A DNA stretch of 64,000 bases from Shouchella tritolerans (GCF_025770735.1 NZ_JAODPB010000008.1:80602-144601), one strand, 5' to 3'. Shown: positions 51,726 to 62,330, numbered from the stretch's first letter. Notes: generated by a model not told the origin, from the sequence alone. Made by a program: numbers and translations.

Positions 51726-52808
51726 GTGACAGAAACATACAATGAAAACATATCATACAGCGATTTTAGGCGCCAGTTAATCGAGTGGTATCAGGCTCAT
51801 AAACGGGAACTGCCTTGGCGTGAGTCGAACGATCCCTACCATATATGGGTGTCGGAAATAATGTTGCAACAGACAAGAGTTGATACGGTTATTCCTTACT
51901 ATGAACAATTCATGCGTAAATTTCCTGAGATGGAAGACCTTGCTTACGCTGAAGAGGAAGAGATATTGAAAGTATGGGAAGGGCTTGGCTATTATTCCCG
52001 TGTGCGCAATTTGCAGGCCGCCGTAAGGGAAGTCGTGGAACAATACGGCAGCGTCGTGCCCGACACGCGCAAAGAAATCGAACAATTAAAAGGAGTCGGC
52101 CCTTATACCGCCGGCGCGATTTTAAGCATTGCTTATGCAAAAGCAGAGCCTGCCGTTGACGGCAATGTCATGCGTGTGTTGTCACGTGTTTTTTGCATGG
52201 AGGATGATATTGGCAAACCGCAAACGAGAAAAAAACATGAAGCGATTTTATACGAACTGATTGATAAGAGCGATCCATCAAGCTTTAACCAAGGATTAAT
52301 GGAGCTAGGCGCTCTTGTGTGTACACCTACCTCGCCAGGTTGCCTGCTTTGTCCCGTGCGAACGCAATGCCTCGCCTATGAACGAGGACAACAAGAGCGA
52401 CTGCCGATAAAAATGAAAAAGAAAAAAGCAAAATCAATTGAGCTTGAATCGTTTTTATTGAAAACGGAAAAGGGCGAGCTACTAATCGAGAAGCGTCCAG
52501 ACAAGGGGCTATTAGCTGGCTTATGGCAACTTCCTGTGCTTGAAGGGCGGTTTGATCAAGGGAAGCGCCAGCAAAAACTTGCTGAAAAATATCACGTCGA
52601 AGCAGAGCCCAGTGCTGCTAATTTTCAAGTGAAACATGTGTTTAGCCATTTAATTTGGGAAATTGAGTTATACGTAGGCATGGCGAATCGAAATGCTGAA
52701 CTACCGGCGAATTGCCGGATTATAAAAGCGGCAGAACTAGAGCAGTATGCCTTTCCAGTTTCACAGCAAAAATTGTTGAATCATTGCTTGAAGGAGGGAT
52801 TGCTATGA
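51726..52808 (+). CDS. mutY: A/G-specific adenine glycosylase
   Basis: A DNA repair enzyme of 360 aa that removes adenine opposite 8-oxoguanine. It has the catalytic Glu region SEIMLQQTRVDTVIPYYEQF, the helix-hairpin-helix LKGVGPYTAGAI with catalytic Asp in AVDGNVMRVLSR, and the 4Fe-4S cysteines CTPTSPGCLLCPVRTQC (C-x6-C-x2-C-x5-C). The NUDIX-like C-terminal domain follows. The start is uncertain; GTG at 51726 with AGGTGAG five bases upstream gives the best length. It overlaps the next gene by four bases. Confidence 0.93.
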   Translation: MTETYNENISYSDFRRQLIEWYQAHKRELPWRESNDPYHIWVSEIMLQQTRVDTVIPYYEQFMRKFPEMEDLAYAEEEEILKVWEGLGYYSRVRNLQAAVREVVEQYGSVVPDTRKEIEQLKGVGPYTAGAILSIAYAKAEPAVDGNVMRVLSRVFCMEDDIGKPQTRKKHEAILYELIDKSDPSSFNQGLMELGALVCTPTSPGCLLCPVRTQCLAYERGQQERLPIKMKKKKAKSIELESFLLKTEKGELLIEKRPDKGLLAGLWQLPVLEGRFDQGKRQQKLAEKYHVEAEPSAANFQVKHVFSHLIWEIELYVGMANRNAELPANCRIIKAAELEQYAFPVSQQKLLNHCLKEGLL

Positions 52809-53554
52809 ATTTAGGCTTAACGGGAAAACGCGTATTCGTAACAGGAGGAACAAAAGGGATTGGCAAAGCAATTGCCAACGCTTTTGCTGCAGAAGGAGCC
52901 AAAGTTGCTGTTTGTGCAAGAGTGACAGAAGGCATAGAGGGACTAAAAGCAGAAATTCATACGATTAGCGGCGATGTGACCAAAGCGGCTGAACGTGAGC
53001 GAATGTTTGCCGAAGCATCAGCTGTGATCGGACCGATTGACATATTGGTTAACAATGCAGGGGGCAGCAATGGCGGAACAATTTCCGAAACGGACATGGA
53101 TTTGTTTTATGAAGCGTTCGAGCTTAATTATTTTTCCGCTGTTCATTTCTCAAAGCTTGCATTGCCAGCGATGGAATCGGCAGGGAAAGGAACGATTATC
53201 AATATTTCTTCTATATTTGGCCGTGAGTCAGGTGGGAAAGCGACTTATAATAGCGCAAAAGCGGCGCTCATTAGTTTCACCAAAGCTCTTGCTGACGAGA
53301 CGGCAAAACAAGGCCTTCGCGTCAACGGCATAGCCCCAGGCTCCATTCTTCATCCGACTGGGAATTGGCAAAAACGTCTTGACGCCGATCCAGAGGGGAT
53401 CACCGAATTTGTGAATCGTGAAATTCCAGCCGGTCGGTTTGGAACACCAGAAGAAGTAGCGGATGTGGTCGTGTTTTTAGCATCCGATAAAGCGAGCTGG
53501 GTGACTGGGGCTACACTTGTCGTAGACGGCGGCCAGTCAAAATCGAATATATAG
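52805..53554 (+). CDS. short-chain dehydrogenase/reductase
   Basis: The protein has 249 aa. It has the cofactor motif VTGGTKGIGKAIA, NNAGGSNGG, and the catalytic Ser and YNSAK (YxxxK). The acidic-poor end of the second beta strand (VCARVTEG) suggests NADP(H). The substrate is unknown. ATG at 52805 lies within the mutY stop (ATGA), with GGAGGG upstream, so translation is coupled to mutY. A terminator-like hairpin follows, which belongs to repeat copy 6. Confidence 0.88.
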   Translation: MNLGLTGKRVFVTGGTKGIGKAIANAFAAEGAKVAVCARVTEGIEGLKAEIHTISGDVTKAAERERMFAEASAVIGPIDILVNNAGGSNGGTISETDMDLFYEAFELNYFSAVHFSKLALPAMESAGKGTIINISSIFGRESGGKATYNSAKAALISFTKALADETAKQGLRVNGIAPGSILHPTGNWQKRLDADPEGITEFVNREIPAGRFGTPEEVADVVVFLASDKASWVTGATLVVDGGQSKSNI

Positions 53555-53558
53555 GACA

Positions 53559-53752
53559 AGCACACCGTCCACACCGGTGTGCTCAGACTGCAGGCAAACG
53601 CTCGCATACGTCGTCGTTTGCCTCGGTCATAGGGCTCATGAACCCCCGTTCTATTCGCATCTTCCCTCGTCTGACAAGCGTTTTTTATCAGTCTGAGTGA
53701 CGTTATCGACTTTGTCGACAACCTCAGCACACCGCCGAGACCGTGGTGTGCT
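53559..53752. repeat. structured intergenic repeat, copy 6, bracketed by duplicated hairpins
   Basis: This is the best-kept copy. The core is 53582-53697 with 9-bp terminal inverted repeats CTCAGACTG / CAGTCTGAG. Inside are the AGGCAAACG...CGTTTGCCT hairpin, GGGCTCATGAACCCCC and CTGACAAGCG. The tail is GTTATCGACTTTGTCGACAAC. Hairpins with AGCACACC / GGTGTGCT arms lie on both sides (53559-53583 and 53726-53752); loops differ, so the duplication is old. The right one probably terminates the minus-strand gene. Confidence 0.85.
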
Positions 53753-53755
53753 ATT

Positions 53756-54106
53756 TTAGATGCCTGGCTCGGTGTCATCTTCATTCAGCAAGTTAATTTC
53801 TTTTATTTTTGCTTTTGTTTCTTCTGTGCCAAGTTGGTATAGGCGTTCGTATATATCATTCATGCCAACTTGAAATTCATTTTTATCCGCATCGCCGGCG
53901 CGATCGTCAAAATGTCTAAACGAAAAAAGGTTGCCGAGCTCGACATCGTGTTTATTGACTTGCCTGAGCAAGTCTTCAAACTGTTTTTTCTCTTCTTCAG
54001 TAGCGGCGATTTCGTATTCGATTAATTGGCCGTCATTTACACGCACATTGCTAATCGTGTCCATACTAATCGGGTTTAAATTAACGTAATACAATTGTTT
54101 ATCCAT
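53756..54106 (-). CDS. hypothetical protein, 116 aa
   Basis: ATG at 54106 follows GGGAGGTAATAAA on the minus strand. The protein is acidic and soluble with an N-terminal beta-rich part (QLYYVNLNPISMDTISNVRV) and a helical remainder. I do not recognise it with confidence; similar proteins occur in other Bacillaceae, but no function is known to me. The 15-base gap to the upstream gene suggests one transcript. Confidence 0.7.
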   Translation of the reverse strand: MDKQLYYVNLNPISMDTISNVRVNDGQLIEYEIAATEEEKKQFEDLLRQVNKHDVELGNLFSFRHFDDRAGDADKNEFQVGMNDIYERLYQLGTEETKAKIKEINLLNEDDTEPGI

Positions 54107-54121
54107 TTTATTACCTCCCTG

Positions 54122-54322
54122 TTAAGAAAAGGATTGGTCCAGCTTTTGCAAGCCGCCACGGCGTTCAATTTCTTGTAAAATTTGTTTATGGCGCGAATTG
54201 CCTTGAATGTTCAAATAGGCACTAAGCTGTTGCATTCCATGGTGGAAAAAAGCAAGTTCTTCGTCTGTCCACATTTGGGGCGAAAGGCCTTCTAACTCAG
54301 TTAAATCCCTGCCGTCATACAC
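54122..54322 (-). CDS. YfhS-like small protein, 66 aa
   Basis: GTG at 54322 is chosen because GAAAGGAG lies seven bases upstream; a longer frame from 54376 runs through that site. The product starts with YDGRDLTELEGLSPQMWTDE, continues with a helical LAFFHHGMQQLSAYLNIQG and ends EIERRGGLQKLD. Position between mutY and fabL matches B. subtilis yfhS; sequence memory is weak, so the name is tentative. Confidence 0.6.
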   Translation of the reverse strand: MYDGRDLTELEGLSPQMWTDEELAFFHHGMQQLSAYLNIQGNSRHKQILQEIERRGGLQKLDQSFS

Positions 54323-54407
54323 ACTAAAATGCTCCTTTCCTGTGCTTTCGTGTAGTTTGGCTGTTCGACCGCCCACCTATGCGTTATAATGGATAAATCC
54401 GTACTGA

Positions 54408-55178
<771 letters not shown>

Positions 55179-55193
55179 CGTTTTATTTTTTTT

Positions 55194-55225
55194 TGCATAG
55201 AAAAAAACTCCACGGGAAAAGTATA
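55194..55225 (+). promoter_or_regulatory. possible sigma-G/F promoter of sspE
   Basis: TGCATA (55194-55199) resembles the sigma-G -35 element and AAGTATA (55219-55225) the -10, with 19 bp between them, slightly long. The position about 20 bases before the ribosome-binding site fits forespore expression. Confidence 0.45.
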
Positions 55226-55245
55226 TAGCGTGGAGGTGATAAACC

Positions 55246-55398
55246 ATGGACAAAGCATCAAAAACAAACAAAAACCAAGTAAGGAAGCAAAACCAAGCTT
55301 CTGAACAAGGACTTAATGCTGAATTTGCGAGCGAAACAGACGTACAAGAAGTAAAACAACAAAACGCTCAATCAGCAGCTAAAAAGAACCAACAATAA
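55246..55398 (+). CDS. sspE: gamma-type small acid-soluble spore protein
   Basis: The protein has 50 aa, rich in Gln, Asn, Lys and Ala. It has the gamma-type blocks NQVRKQNQ and AEFASETDVQEVKQQNAQ, one repeat fewer than the 84-aa B. subtilis SspE. It is an amino-acid store of the spore core and does not bind DNA. ATG at 55246 follows GTGGAGGTGAT. The location after fabL confirms the identity. Confidence 0.92.
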   Translation: MDKASKTNKNQVRKQNQASEQGLNAEFASETDVQEVKQQNAQSAAKKNQQ

Positions 55399-55424
55399 TT
55401 AGTGAAACGCGAGCGCTTTGGCGC

Positions 55425-55468
55425 AAAAAGACACCCTTTGCCAACTAGGTTAAGGGGTGTCTTTTTTT
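55425..55468 (+). terminator. terminator of sspE
   Basis: AAAAAGACACCC pairs with GGGTGTCTTTTT (inner CTTTGCC / GGTTAAGG mismatched) and a T-run follows. Confidence 0.85.
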
Positions 55469-55611
55469 GTCAAAATCAAGCTACTTTCGCCGTTACAAGC
55501 CTTAACGTTTTAAATACGAACTGAACCTTGTATAATAGAGGATGTACATTCAAATTGTGAAGGATAGCAGAAGAGTCTGCGTGTGTGGAAATTGAGAGAA
55601 AGGAGCCCGCT

Positions 55612-56139
55612 ATGAGCTTTCCTAAGGAAGGCAGCACTATCCAAATACACAGCTACAAGCATAATGGGAAGCTTCACCGCATTTGGGAAGATACGATTGT
55701 GTTGAAAGGAACGTCTAAAGTCGTAGTAGCAGGAAATGACCGTATCATTGTCAGGGAAGCGGACGGAAGAAATTGGCGGACGCGTGAACCAGCGATTTGT
55801 TATTTTGATGCCGAGCAATGGTTCAACATGATTTGCATGCTTCGCGCTGACGGCATTTATTACTACTGCAATCTTGGAACGCCTTTTACATGGGACGAAG
55901 AAGCGTTGAAGTATATTGATTATGACTTGGACATTAAAGTGTATCCGGATATGACGATGAAGCTGCTCGATGAAGATGAATACGAACTGCATAGCAAGCT
56001 CATGAAGTATCCGCCAGAACTTGATGTTATATTACGAAAAAGTGTAGACGAGCTTATATCGTGGATTCACCAGAGAAAAGGGCCGTTTGCGCCTCAATTT
56101 GTAGAAAACTGGTACGAGCGGTATTTGCAATACCGCTAA
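55612..56139 (+). CDS. ygaC: nucleoside tri-/diphosphate phosphatase family protein (DUF402, YgaC)
   Basis: The protein has 175 aa and a DUF402 beta-barrel. It has [31 protein letters not shown] and the metal-site [13 protein letters not shown] with DEDEYELH. The Staphylococcus aureus relative Ntdp hydrolyses nucleoside tri- and diphosphates. ATG at 55612 follows AAAGGAGCCC, giving the normal length. Confidence 0.9.
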   Translation: MSFPKEGSTIQIHSYKHNGKLHRIWEDTIVLKGTSKVVVAGNDRIIVREADGRNWRTREPAICYFDAEQWFNMICMLRADGIYYYCNLGTPFTWDEEALKYIDYDLDIKVYPDMTMKLLDEDEYELHSKLMKYPPELDVILRKSVDELISWIHQRKGPFAPQFVENWYERYLQYR

Positions 56140-56185
56140 AAGCCTGAGCCTTCAGGCTTTCTTTAAAGAAAAAGAAGGGGTTTAC

Positions 56186-57934
56186 TTGAAGACAATCAAA
56201 AGGTATTTGGTGTTTGTAAAGCCGTACCGTAAAGAAATTATTGGAACGATTTTAATTGGGTTGCTCAAATTTGGCATTCCACTGTTATTCCCGCTTGCTA
56301 TGATGTACATTATTGACGATGTTCTTCTCAATGAAGAGTTGTCTATCACTGAACAATCCTCACAACTTTATTGGATTATTGGCGGCATGGCGTTTTTGTT
56401 TATCGTCTTGCGGCCGCCCATCGAATACTACAGGCAGTATTTTGCCCAATGGATCGGCAACAAAGTCCTTTATGATATTCGTGACCATCTGTTCACGCAT
56501 ATTCAAAAGCTGAGTTTGCGTTTTTACTCAAACCGCAAAGTGGGGGAAGTCATTTCCCGGGTCATTCATGACGTCGAGCAAACGAAAAACTTTGTGATCA
56601 CTGGCCTTATGAACATATGGCTGGATTTGGCGACGATTCTAATCGCGATTGCAATTATGCTTCAATTAAACGTATGGTTGACGCTTGTTGCTATTTCGAT
56701 GTTTCCGTTTTACGGATTTTCGATTAAATATTTTTACCAACGGCTGAGGAAGCTGACACGAATTCGTTCACAAGCTCTTGCTGACGTACAAGGCCATTTG
56801 CATGAGCGTGTCCAAGGGATGAATGTGATCCGCAGTTTTGCCAATGAAGACTATGAACAAACACAATTTGCCGTTCGCAACCAACGTTTTTTAGCGAAAG
56901 CACTTGATCATACGTCTTGGAACGCAAAAACGTTTGCCGTCGTCAATACGGTGACGGACATTGCCCCGCTCCTTGTTTTGTTTGTATCGGCACTGTTTGT
57001 GCTAAATGGCAGTTTGGAGCTAGGGGCAATGAGTGCTTTTGTCCTTTATATGGAACGGCTATACGGTCCGTTACGACGCCTTGTCAATTCATCGACAACG
57101 TTAACACAGTCCATTGCTTCGATGGACCGCGTTTTTGAGTTTATCGATGAGAAATATGATATTACAGACAAAGAAGGAGCAGAGGTGTTGACCAATGTCA
57201 AAGGAGCTGTGACATTTGAACATGTGACATTTTCCTACGACAATGACGAGACACCGGCACTACAAGATATTCATTTAAACATTCCAGCTGGGCAGACGGT
57301 TGCCCTTGTTGGCATGAGCGGTGGAGGGAAAAGCACGCTCGTCAGCCTGATACCGAGGTTTTACGATGTTACAAAGGGACGGATTCTTATTGATGGCAAA
57401 GATATTCGTGACCTCGTCGTGAGAAGTGTGCGCGACAATATTGGCATGGTACTGCAAGATAATATCCTGTTTAGTGACAGCGTGAAAATGAACATTAAAA
57501 TTGGGAAGCCTGATGCAACAGATGAAGAAGTCATTCGAGCAGCAAAAGCAGCCAACGCCCATGAATTTATTTGCAAGCTGGAAAATGGTTATGATACCGA
57601 AGTTGGCGAACGAGGAGTAAAATTATCTGGAGGGCAAAAGCAGCGCATTGCCATTGCCCGCGTATTTTTAAAAAATCCACCTGTGCTCGTTTTTGACGAA
57701 GCGACATCAGCGCTCGATTTGGAAAGCGAGCATTTTATCCAAGAAGCACTTGAGAAGCTGGCCCGTGACCGGACAACGTTTATCGTTGCACATCGTTTGT
57801 CAACCATTACGAATGCCGACACGATTGTGGTTATAGAGGACGGAAAAGTGGTCGAACAAGGCACTCATAAAGAATTAATGGAAAAGCAAGGTTCCTATTA
57901 CAAACTATACAGCGTCCAAGAATTGGAAGCGTAA
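56186..57934 (+). CDS. ygaD: ABC exporter, half-size (YgaD)
   Basis: The protein has 582 aa. Six membrane helices (about residues 10-300) are followed by an ATPase domain with GMSGGGKST (Walker A), [16 protein letters not shown] and [12 protein letters not shown]. The first Gly of Walker A is followed by MSGGG as in lipid A/multidrug exporters. It works as a homodimer; the cargo is unknown. It starts with TTG at 56186 after AGAAGGGG. Confidence 0.92.
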   Translation: MKTIKRYLVFVKPYRKEIIGTILIGLLKFGIPLLFPLAMMYIIDDVLLNEELSITEQSSQLYWIIGGMAFLFIVLRPPIEYYRQYFAQWIGNKVLYDIRDHLFTHIQKLSLRFYSNRKVGEVISRVIHDVEQTKNFVITGLMNIWLDLATILIAIAIMLQLNVWLTLVAISMFPFYGFSIKYFYQRLRKLTRIRSQALADVQGHLHERVQGMNVIRSFANEDYEQTQFAVRNQRFLAKALDHTSWNAKTFAVVNTVTDIAPLLVLFVSALFVLNGSLELGAMSAFVLYMERLYGPLRRLVNSSTTLTQSIASMDRVFEFIDEKYDITDKEGAEVLTNVKGAVTFEHVTFSYDNDETPALQDIHLNIPAGQTVALVGMSGGGKSTLVSLIPRFYDVTKGRILIDGKDIRDLVVRSVRDNIGMVLQDNILFSDSVKMNIKIGKPDATDEEVIRAAKAANAHEFICKLENGYDTEVGERGVKLSGGQKQRIAIARVFLKNPPVLVFDEATSALDLESEHFIQEALEKLARDRTTFIVAHRLSTITNADTIVVIEDGKVVEQGTHKELMEKQGSYYKLYSVQELEA

Positions 57935-57959
57935 AAAACCGCCAACAAGGCGGTTTTTT
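57933..57959. terminator. bidirectional terminator between ygaD and ygaE
   Basis: AAAAAACCGCC / GGCGGTTTTTT around AACAA; usable in both directions. The right T-run overlaps the last codon of ygaE. Confidence 0.9.
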
Positions 57960-59031
57960 ACGTGGTTCCATCGTCTTCAGTTGTGTGGATTTGATGGTTT
58001 TCGACAAGTGTGTCAAGGTGCTCCAGCTCTTGCTGGTATTCAATAATGGCTGAGATCGCTGGCAGGAACGAATGCCATTGTGCCAAGTCAAATGCTTCTT
58101 CTTCATAAAGAGTGACAAACAGATTCGTCATTGTCGATTGCCCTTCTTCAATTTCGCTCACATAATCTTCAGGCGCATTGATGCTAACCTTCCCGTTGTA
58201 ACGCAAAACAATGCGGCGATGATAATCGGTCAACGATGTAATTTGCTCTTCGATTCTGCCTTTAACACGGTCAGGGAGATTGCTAAAGTCTTCAGAGCGG
58301 TGCTCAAGCATTTCCAAGACGCGGTATGCTTTTTCGCTAGTAGAAATCATTTGCCTAAACACGACGACTTTCCGGCGTTGGTTAAATGTTTTCGAGCGAA
58401 AATAATTACGCTCTTCCCTGAACAAATTAAACAAATCGTTCGTTTTATCCAAATGGACTTTTTGCGCTTTCATGTCTTCACGCAAAGCGATCGTATCAGC
58501 CTCACGGCGAGCAACAAGTTCTAGCCACTCGAGCAAGCTGTCTGTCGTGGAAGACAGTTTGTCATACACTTTGTTCTCATACCGTGGCGGTATAAAGGCT
58601 AAATTCACAAGAAAAGCGGCAAGGATTCCTATCAAAACAAGGATAAACCTTTGTGCTGCAAATTCTAGGAAATTATCGGACGGGCTTTCCATAATGATAA
58701 TCACAGTCACAATCGCTGTTGGGATAATAGCCGGCTCCAATTTCAATTTAATAAAGATAGCAATTGAAAGCATCACTACAACGCCAACTACAAAAGGCGC
58801 ATGCCCGAATGTCATCACAAAGAGGACGCCGATAATAGCGCCAATCAAATTGGCTTGCACTTGGTGGCTGAATGTCCGCAATGTCCGAAACAGCGAGGGC
58901 TGAATCGCGAAAGCGGCAGCAATCGCCGCAAATGTCGGTGGATTAAATTGGAGCCAATTGGCCAGATAAAGGGCAAGTACGACTGCAAGCCCCGTTTTCA
59001 AGATACGAGCTCCTAGTCTCATGTATCGCAT
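57958..59031 (-). CDS. ygaE: FUSC/aromatic-acid-exporter-like membrane protein (YgaE)
   Basis: The protein has 357 aa. The N-terminal 150 residues hold four to six hydrophobic segments (ALYLANWLQFNPPTFAAIAA, VLFVMTFGHAPFVVGVVVML), and the remainder is a long helical cytosolic domain rich in charged residues (from about KVYDKLSSTTDSLLEWLEL). This is the ArAE/DUF939 family; transport is presumed but the substrate is unknown. It is convergent with ygaD. Confidence 0.88.
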   Translation of the reverse strand: MRYMRLGARILKTGLAVVLALYLANWLQFNPPTFAAIAAAFAIQPSLFRTLRTFSHQVQANLIGAIIGVLFVMTFGHAPFVVGVVVMLSIAIFIKLKLEPAIIPTAIVTVIIIMESPSDNFLEFAAQRFILVLIGILAAFLVNLAFIPPRYENKVYDKLSSTTDSLLEWLELVARREADTIALREDMKAQKVHLDKTNDLFNLFREERNYFRSKTFNQRRKVVVFRQMISTSEKAYRVLEMLEHRSEDFSNLPDRVKGRIEEQITSLTDYHRRIVLRYNGKVSINAPEDYVSEIEEGQSTMTNLFVTLYEEEAFDLAQWHSFLPAISAIIEYQQELEHLDTLVENHQIHTTEDDGTT

Positions 59032-59112
59032 TGTCCTTTCTCAGTTTAAAAACATTGCGTTCCGCTATGGACCTTTCTAGTATATTTGAGTCCCGGGTGT
59101 TTCATGCGCTTA

Positions 59113-60417
59113 TCAGCTGTAGAAATGCTCAGAGACTGTTTTAAATGAACGGTACGCAGCTTCAATCGTTTCATCAATGTCGTTTTTCGTATGGGCAATC
59201 GTCAAAAACCAAGCTTCATATTTCGAAGGTGCCAAGTGAATCCCTTCATCTAACATCGCTTTGAAAAAGACGCTAAATTGATCGCCGTTAGAACGTTTGG
59301 CCCCTTCATAATCAATGACGGGCTCATCGGTGAAATAAACGGTTAGCGCTCCTTTTAGCCGGTTAATTGAAATCGGTACATTCGCTTTTGCGGCCGCTAA
59401 ATAAAGTCCTTCTTCAAGGCGTGCCCCAAGCTCATCAAGTTTTTCGTATACGCCTTCTGTTCGCAATACTTCGAGACAAGCAATACCGGCGCTCATGGAT
59501 GCAGGGTTTCCGGCCATTGTTCCTGCTTGATAGGCGGGTCCAAGTGGCGCGACTTGCTCCATAATATCCATTCGGCCGCCGTATGCGCCAATTGGCAAAC
59601 CGCCGCCAATAATTTTTCCTAGTGCGGTCATATCTGGCTTCACATTCAAGTAGTCTTGAGCGCCTCCGTACATAAAGCGGAAAGCCGTAATGACTTCATC
59701 ATAGATCACGAGAGCGCCGGCGCTATGAGCAAGGTCATTAACAGCCTCTAAAAAGCCTGGCTCAGGTTCAACAATGCCAAAATTGCCAACGATTGGCTCA
59801 ACAAGGACAGCTGCTGTTTCGCTGCCCCAGTGGGTTAGCGCTTCTTTAAATGCCTCGATGTCATTAAAGGGAACGGTTATGACTTCACTTGCCGTTGCAG
59901 CTGTAACGCCAGCTGAGTCTGGAGTGCCGAGAGTAGAAGGGCCTGATCCAGCAGCTACGAGAACAAGATCAGAATGGCCATGGTAGCATCCAGCAAATTT
60001 AATGATTTTTTCCTTGCCTGTATACGCTCTGGCGACACGAATCGTCGTCATGACCGCTTCAGTCCCCGAATTAACAAAGCGTACTTTTTCAAGGGATGGA
60101 ATGGCGTTTGTTAGTGCCTGTGCAAATTCATTTTCAAGCCGTGTCGGTGTACCGAAAAGAACGCCTTTGGCGGCCTGGTCTTGTATAGCTTTTGTAATGA
60201 CTGGATGGGCGTGACCGGTGATAATGGGGCCGTATGCCGCTAAATAATCAATATAGCGGTTGCCGTCAACATCATAAAAATAGGCACCTTCTCCCCTTTC
60301 CATGAAAACAGGCGTGCCGCCGCCCACCCCTTTGTAGGCTCTAGAAGGGCTATTTACACCACCTACAATTAAATGTTGAGCTTCCTGGTAAAGGGATTCT
60401 GATGTTTTGCGATTCAT
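59113..60417 (-). CDS. gsaB: glutamate-1-semialdehyde 2,1-aminomutase
   Basis: A PLP enzyme of 434 aa that makes 5-aminolevulinate for haem. It has [59 protein letters not shown] and the PLP-Lys in [18 protein letters not shown]. subtilis has a hemL in the hem operon and a second copy, gsaB, at this locus. ATG at 60417 is used because GGAGGT lies just upstream, between it and the longer start at 60429. Confidence 0.93.
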   Translation of the reverse strand: MNRKTSESLYQEAQHLIVGGVNSPSRAYKGVGGGTPVFMERGEGAYFYDVDGNRYIDYLAAYGPIITGHAHPVITKAIQDQAAKGVLFGTPTRLENEFAQALTNAIPSLEKVRFVNSGTEAVMTTIRVARAYTGKEKIIKFAGCYHGHSDLVLVAAGSGPSTLGTPDSAGVTAATASEVITVPFNDIEAFKEALTHWGSETAAVLVEPIVGNFGIVEPEPGFLEAVNDLAHSAGALVIYDEVITAFRFMYGGAQDYLNVKPDMTALGKIIGGGLPIGAYGGRMDIMEQVAPLGPAYQAGTMAGNPASMSAGIACLEVLRTEGVYEKLDELGARLEEGLYLAAAKANVPISINRLKGALTVYFTDEPVIDYEGAKRSNGDQFSVFFKAMLDEGIHLAPSKYEAWFLTIAHTKNDIDETIEAAYRSFKTVSEHFYS

Positions 60418-60584
60418 AAGGACCTCCATCTGCTAATAAACTTCTCACGCTTATCATAGCATATGTCCTATAGCAAGTCAGAGAAAAGGGCATTTGCCAG
60501 CAGAAAAATCTCTTCATTGAAGAATTTCGCCAATTCCGCTAATCTTTTAAGAGAGAGTAACTGATCGAAAAGGAGCGTAATAGA

Positions 60585-61055
60585 ATGGTACGACAAGGAG
60601 AAAAAGCACCTGATTTTGAACTGCCGGCTAATGGCGGAAAGACGATTCGTTTGTCTGATTACAAAGGCTCTTACATCGTCCTTTATTTTTATCCGAAAGA
60701 TATGACCCCTGGCTGCACGACAGAAGCGTGTGATTTTCGCGACCAAACAGAAGCCTTTAAAAAAGAGGGAGCGATCGTACTAGGCGTAAGCCCTGATCCG
60801 GCAGACAAACATGACAAATTTGCAGAAAAACATGGTCTACCTTTTCCGCTTGTAGCAGATGAGGACTTGGAGGCGGCAAAAGCGTACGGAGTTTGGCAGC
60901 TTAAAAAGAACTTTGGCAAGGAGTACATGGGCATTGTTCGCTCTACGTTTGTAATTGGCAAAGACTTTACGGTTCTCAAAGAATGGCGCAATGTAAAAGT
61001 CAAAAACCATGTTGATGATGTACTCGCTTTTGTTAAGGAACAAAATGATGAATGA
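60585..61055 (+). CDS. bcp: thioredoxin-dependent peroxiredoxin, Bcp/PrxQ type
   Basis: The protein has 156 aa and reduces peroxides. The peroxidatic Cys44 and resolving Cys49 are in TPGCTTEACDFRD, the spacing of PrxQ/Bcp enzymes that form an intra-helix disulfide. It is the counterpart of B. subtilis YgaF. The ATG follows AAAAGGAGC. Its end overlaps the next gene. Confidence 0.93.
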   Translation: MVRQGEKAPDFELPANGGKTIRLSDYKGSYIVLYFYPKDMTPGCTTEACDFRDQTEAFKKEGAIVLGVSPDPADKHDKFAEKHGLPFPLVADEDLEAAKAYGVWQLKKNFGKEYMGIVRSTFVIGKDFTVLKEWRNVKVKNHVDDVLAFVKEQNDE

Positions 61056-62010
61056 GAACGTATCGGTTGTTTTCTTTATGAAACAAACAGAGGAAAGGCA
61101 GGAGCTACTTAAACACTCTTTTACAAATACGTCCTTTTCCTTTCCTGATAAAAAAGCTCTTCCTAACGATCAAATCTTAAAAACGGCGGATGTTCTTGTT
61201 ACGTTTGGCGACGACATTACGGAATCGCTTGTAAGCAAAGCCCCTTCGCTTAAGTGGATTCATGTCATGTCTGCTGGCATTGAAGGGTTGCCTCTTCGCC
61301 TTTTGCATGATAGAGGCGTGTTGGTGACCAATAGCAGAGGCATTCATGCTGAGCCGATGTCAGAACACGCCATTTGGGCGATGCTTGATTACGTAAAAAA
61401 CGCTACTCGTTATCGGGCGTTGCAACAAAACAAAGAATGGGATAAAAGCATCAAGCCGAAAGAACTTACAGGGATGACAGCCGTTTTTCTTGGCACAGGC
61501 GCCATCGCTTCAAAAACAGCTAAACGGGCAAGCATGTTTGGCATGCAAACAATCGGCGTTAATACAAATGGTCGTCCGCAAAAGTATTTTGAGCAGACAT
61601 TTAGCATGCAAGAGTGGCATAAAGCATTGAGGAAGGCAGATGTTCTGATCAACATTCTTCCTTATACAGAACAGACGCATGGTATTTTGAATAAAGAGGC
61701 GTTTAGGCAACTTAAGGGGCGCACAGTGTTTATTAATTTAGGTAGAGGAAAATCGGTAGTTGAAACCGATTTGCTCGATGCATTAAAATTAAAGCAAATT
61801 GACCACGCTTATTTGGATGTATTTGCAGAAGAGCCGCTCCCCATTGATTCGCCTTTGTGGGACGATGAAGCAGTGACGATTACCCCCCATGTTTCGGCAG
61901 CAACATCCCAATACATGAAAAGGGCTCTTGCTATTTTTATGGAAAATTTAAAAGCCTTTATAAACAATGAAGACCTTAAAAACCACGTTTGTTTTGAAAA
62001 AGGGTACTAA
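61045..62010 (+). CDS. D-isomer-specific 2-hydroxyacid dehydrogenase
   Basis: The protein has 321 aa. The NAD-binding region has FLGTGAIASKTAKRA (GxGxxx), and the active site has INLGRGKSVVE, a Glu in VFAEEPLP and a His in ITPHVSAAT. The substrate is unknown; the two-domain layout fits glyoxylate/hydroxypyruvate or general 2-ketoacid reductases. The start lies at the ATG pair at 61045/61048 inside the last codons of bcp, after AAGGA, so the two genes are coupled. B. subtilis lacks this gene at the same place. Confidence 0.85.
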   Translation: MMNENVSVVFFMKQTEERQELLKHSFTNTSFSFPDKKALPNDQILKTADVLVTFGDDITESLVSKAPSLKWIHVMSAGIEGLPLRLLHDRGVLVTNSRGIHAEPMSEHAIWAMLDYVKNATRYRALQQNKEWDKSIKPKELTGMTAVFLGTGAIASKTAKRASMFGMQTIGVNTNGRPQKYFEQTFSMQEWHKALRKADVLINILPYTEQTHGILNKEAFRQLKGRTVFINLGRGKSVVETDLLDALKLKQIDHAYLDVFAEEPLPIDSPLWDDEAVTITPHVSAATSQYMKRALAIFMENLKAFINNEDLKNHVCFEKGY

Positions 62011-62027
62011 AGGGAGGGATCATAACG

Positions 62028-62324
62028 ATGAAGCTGTTAGTATGCATTATTGATGATTTTTACGCTGATGATGTAGAAAAAGATTTGCGCAAACAAGGGT
62101 ATCGGATGACCGAACTTTCTAGTTCAGGTGGCTTTTTAAGAAAGGGCAGCACCACGTTTTTGTTTGGCGTTCATGAATCGGACTTGGAAAAGCTTCAAGC
62201 TGCCCTAAAAAATGCATGCTTAAGTGTTGAATCAAAACGGCAGCGAAAAGACAAAAAGACACATCGTTACACCTCTTTTCTCGTGCCAGCTGCAAACGCA
62301 ACGCCGTTGTCCGTGCAGACATGA
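62028..62324 (+). CDS. DarA/YaaQ-like (PII-like) protein, second copy type
   Basis: The protein has 98 aa and resembles the c-di-AMP receptor DarA: KLLVCIIDDFYADDVEKDL at the N-terminus and SSSGGFLRKGSTTFLFGV matching the TGGFLKAGNTTFMIGV ligand loop of DarA. The C-terminal half is basic and shorter (KRQRKDKKTHRY) than in DarA, so the B-loop that covers c-di-AMP differs. The true darA sits in the tmk-holB region in Bacillus, so this is likely a paralogue. The ATG follows AAAGGGAGGG, 17 bases after the dehydrogenase gene. Confidence 0.75.
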   Translation: MKLLVCIIDDFYADDVEKDLRKQGYRMTELSSSGGFLRKGSTTFLFGVHESDLEKLQAALKNACLSVESKRQRKDKKTHRYTSFLVPAANATPLSVQT

Positions 62325-62330
62325 ACACCA

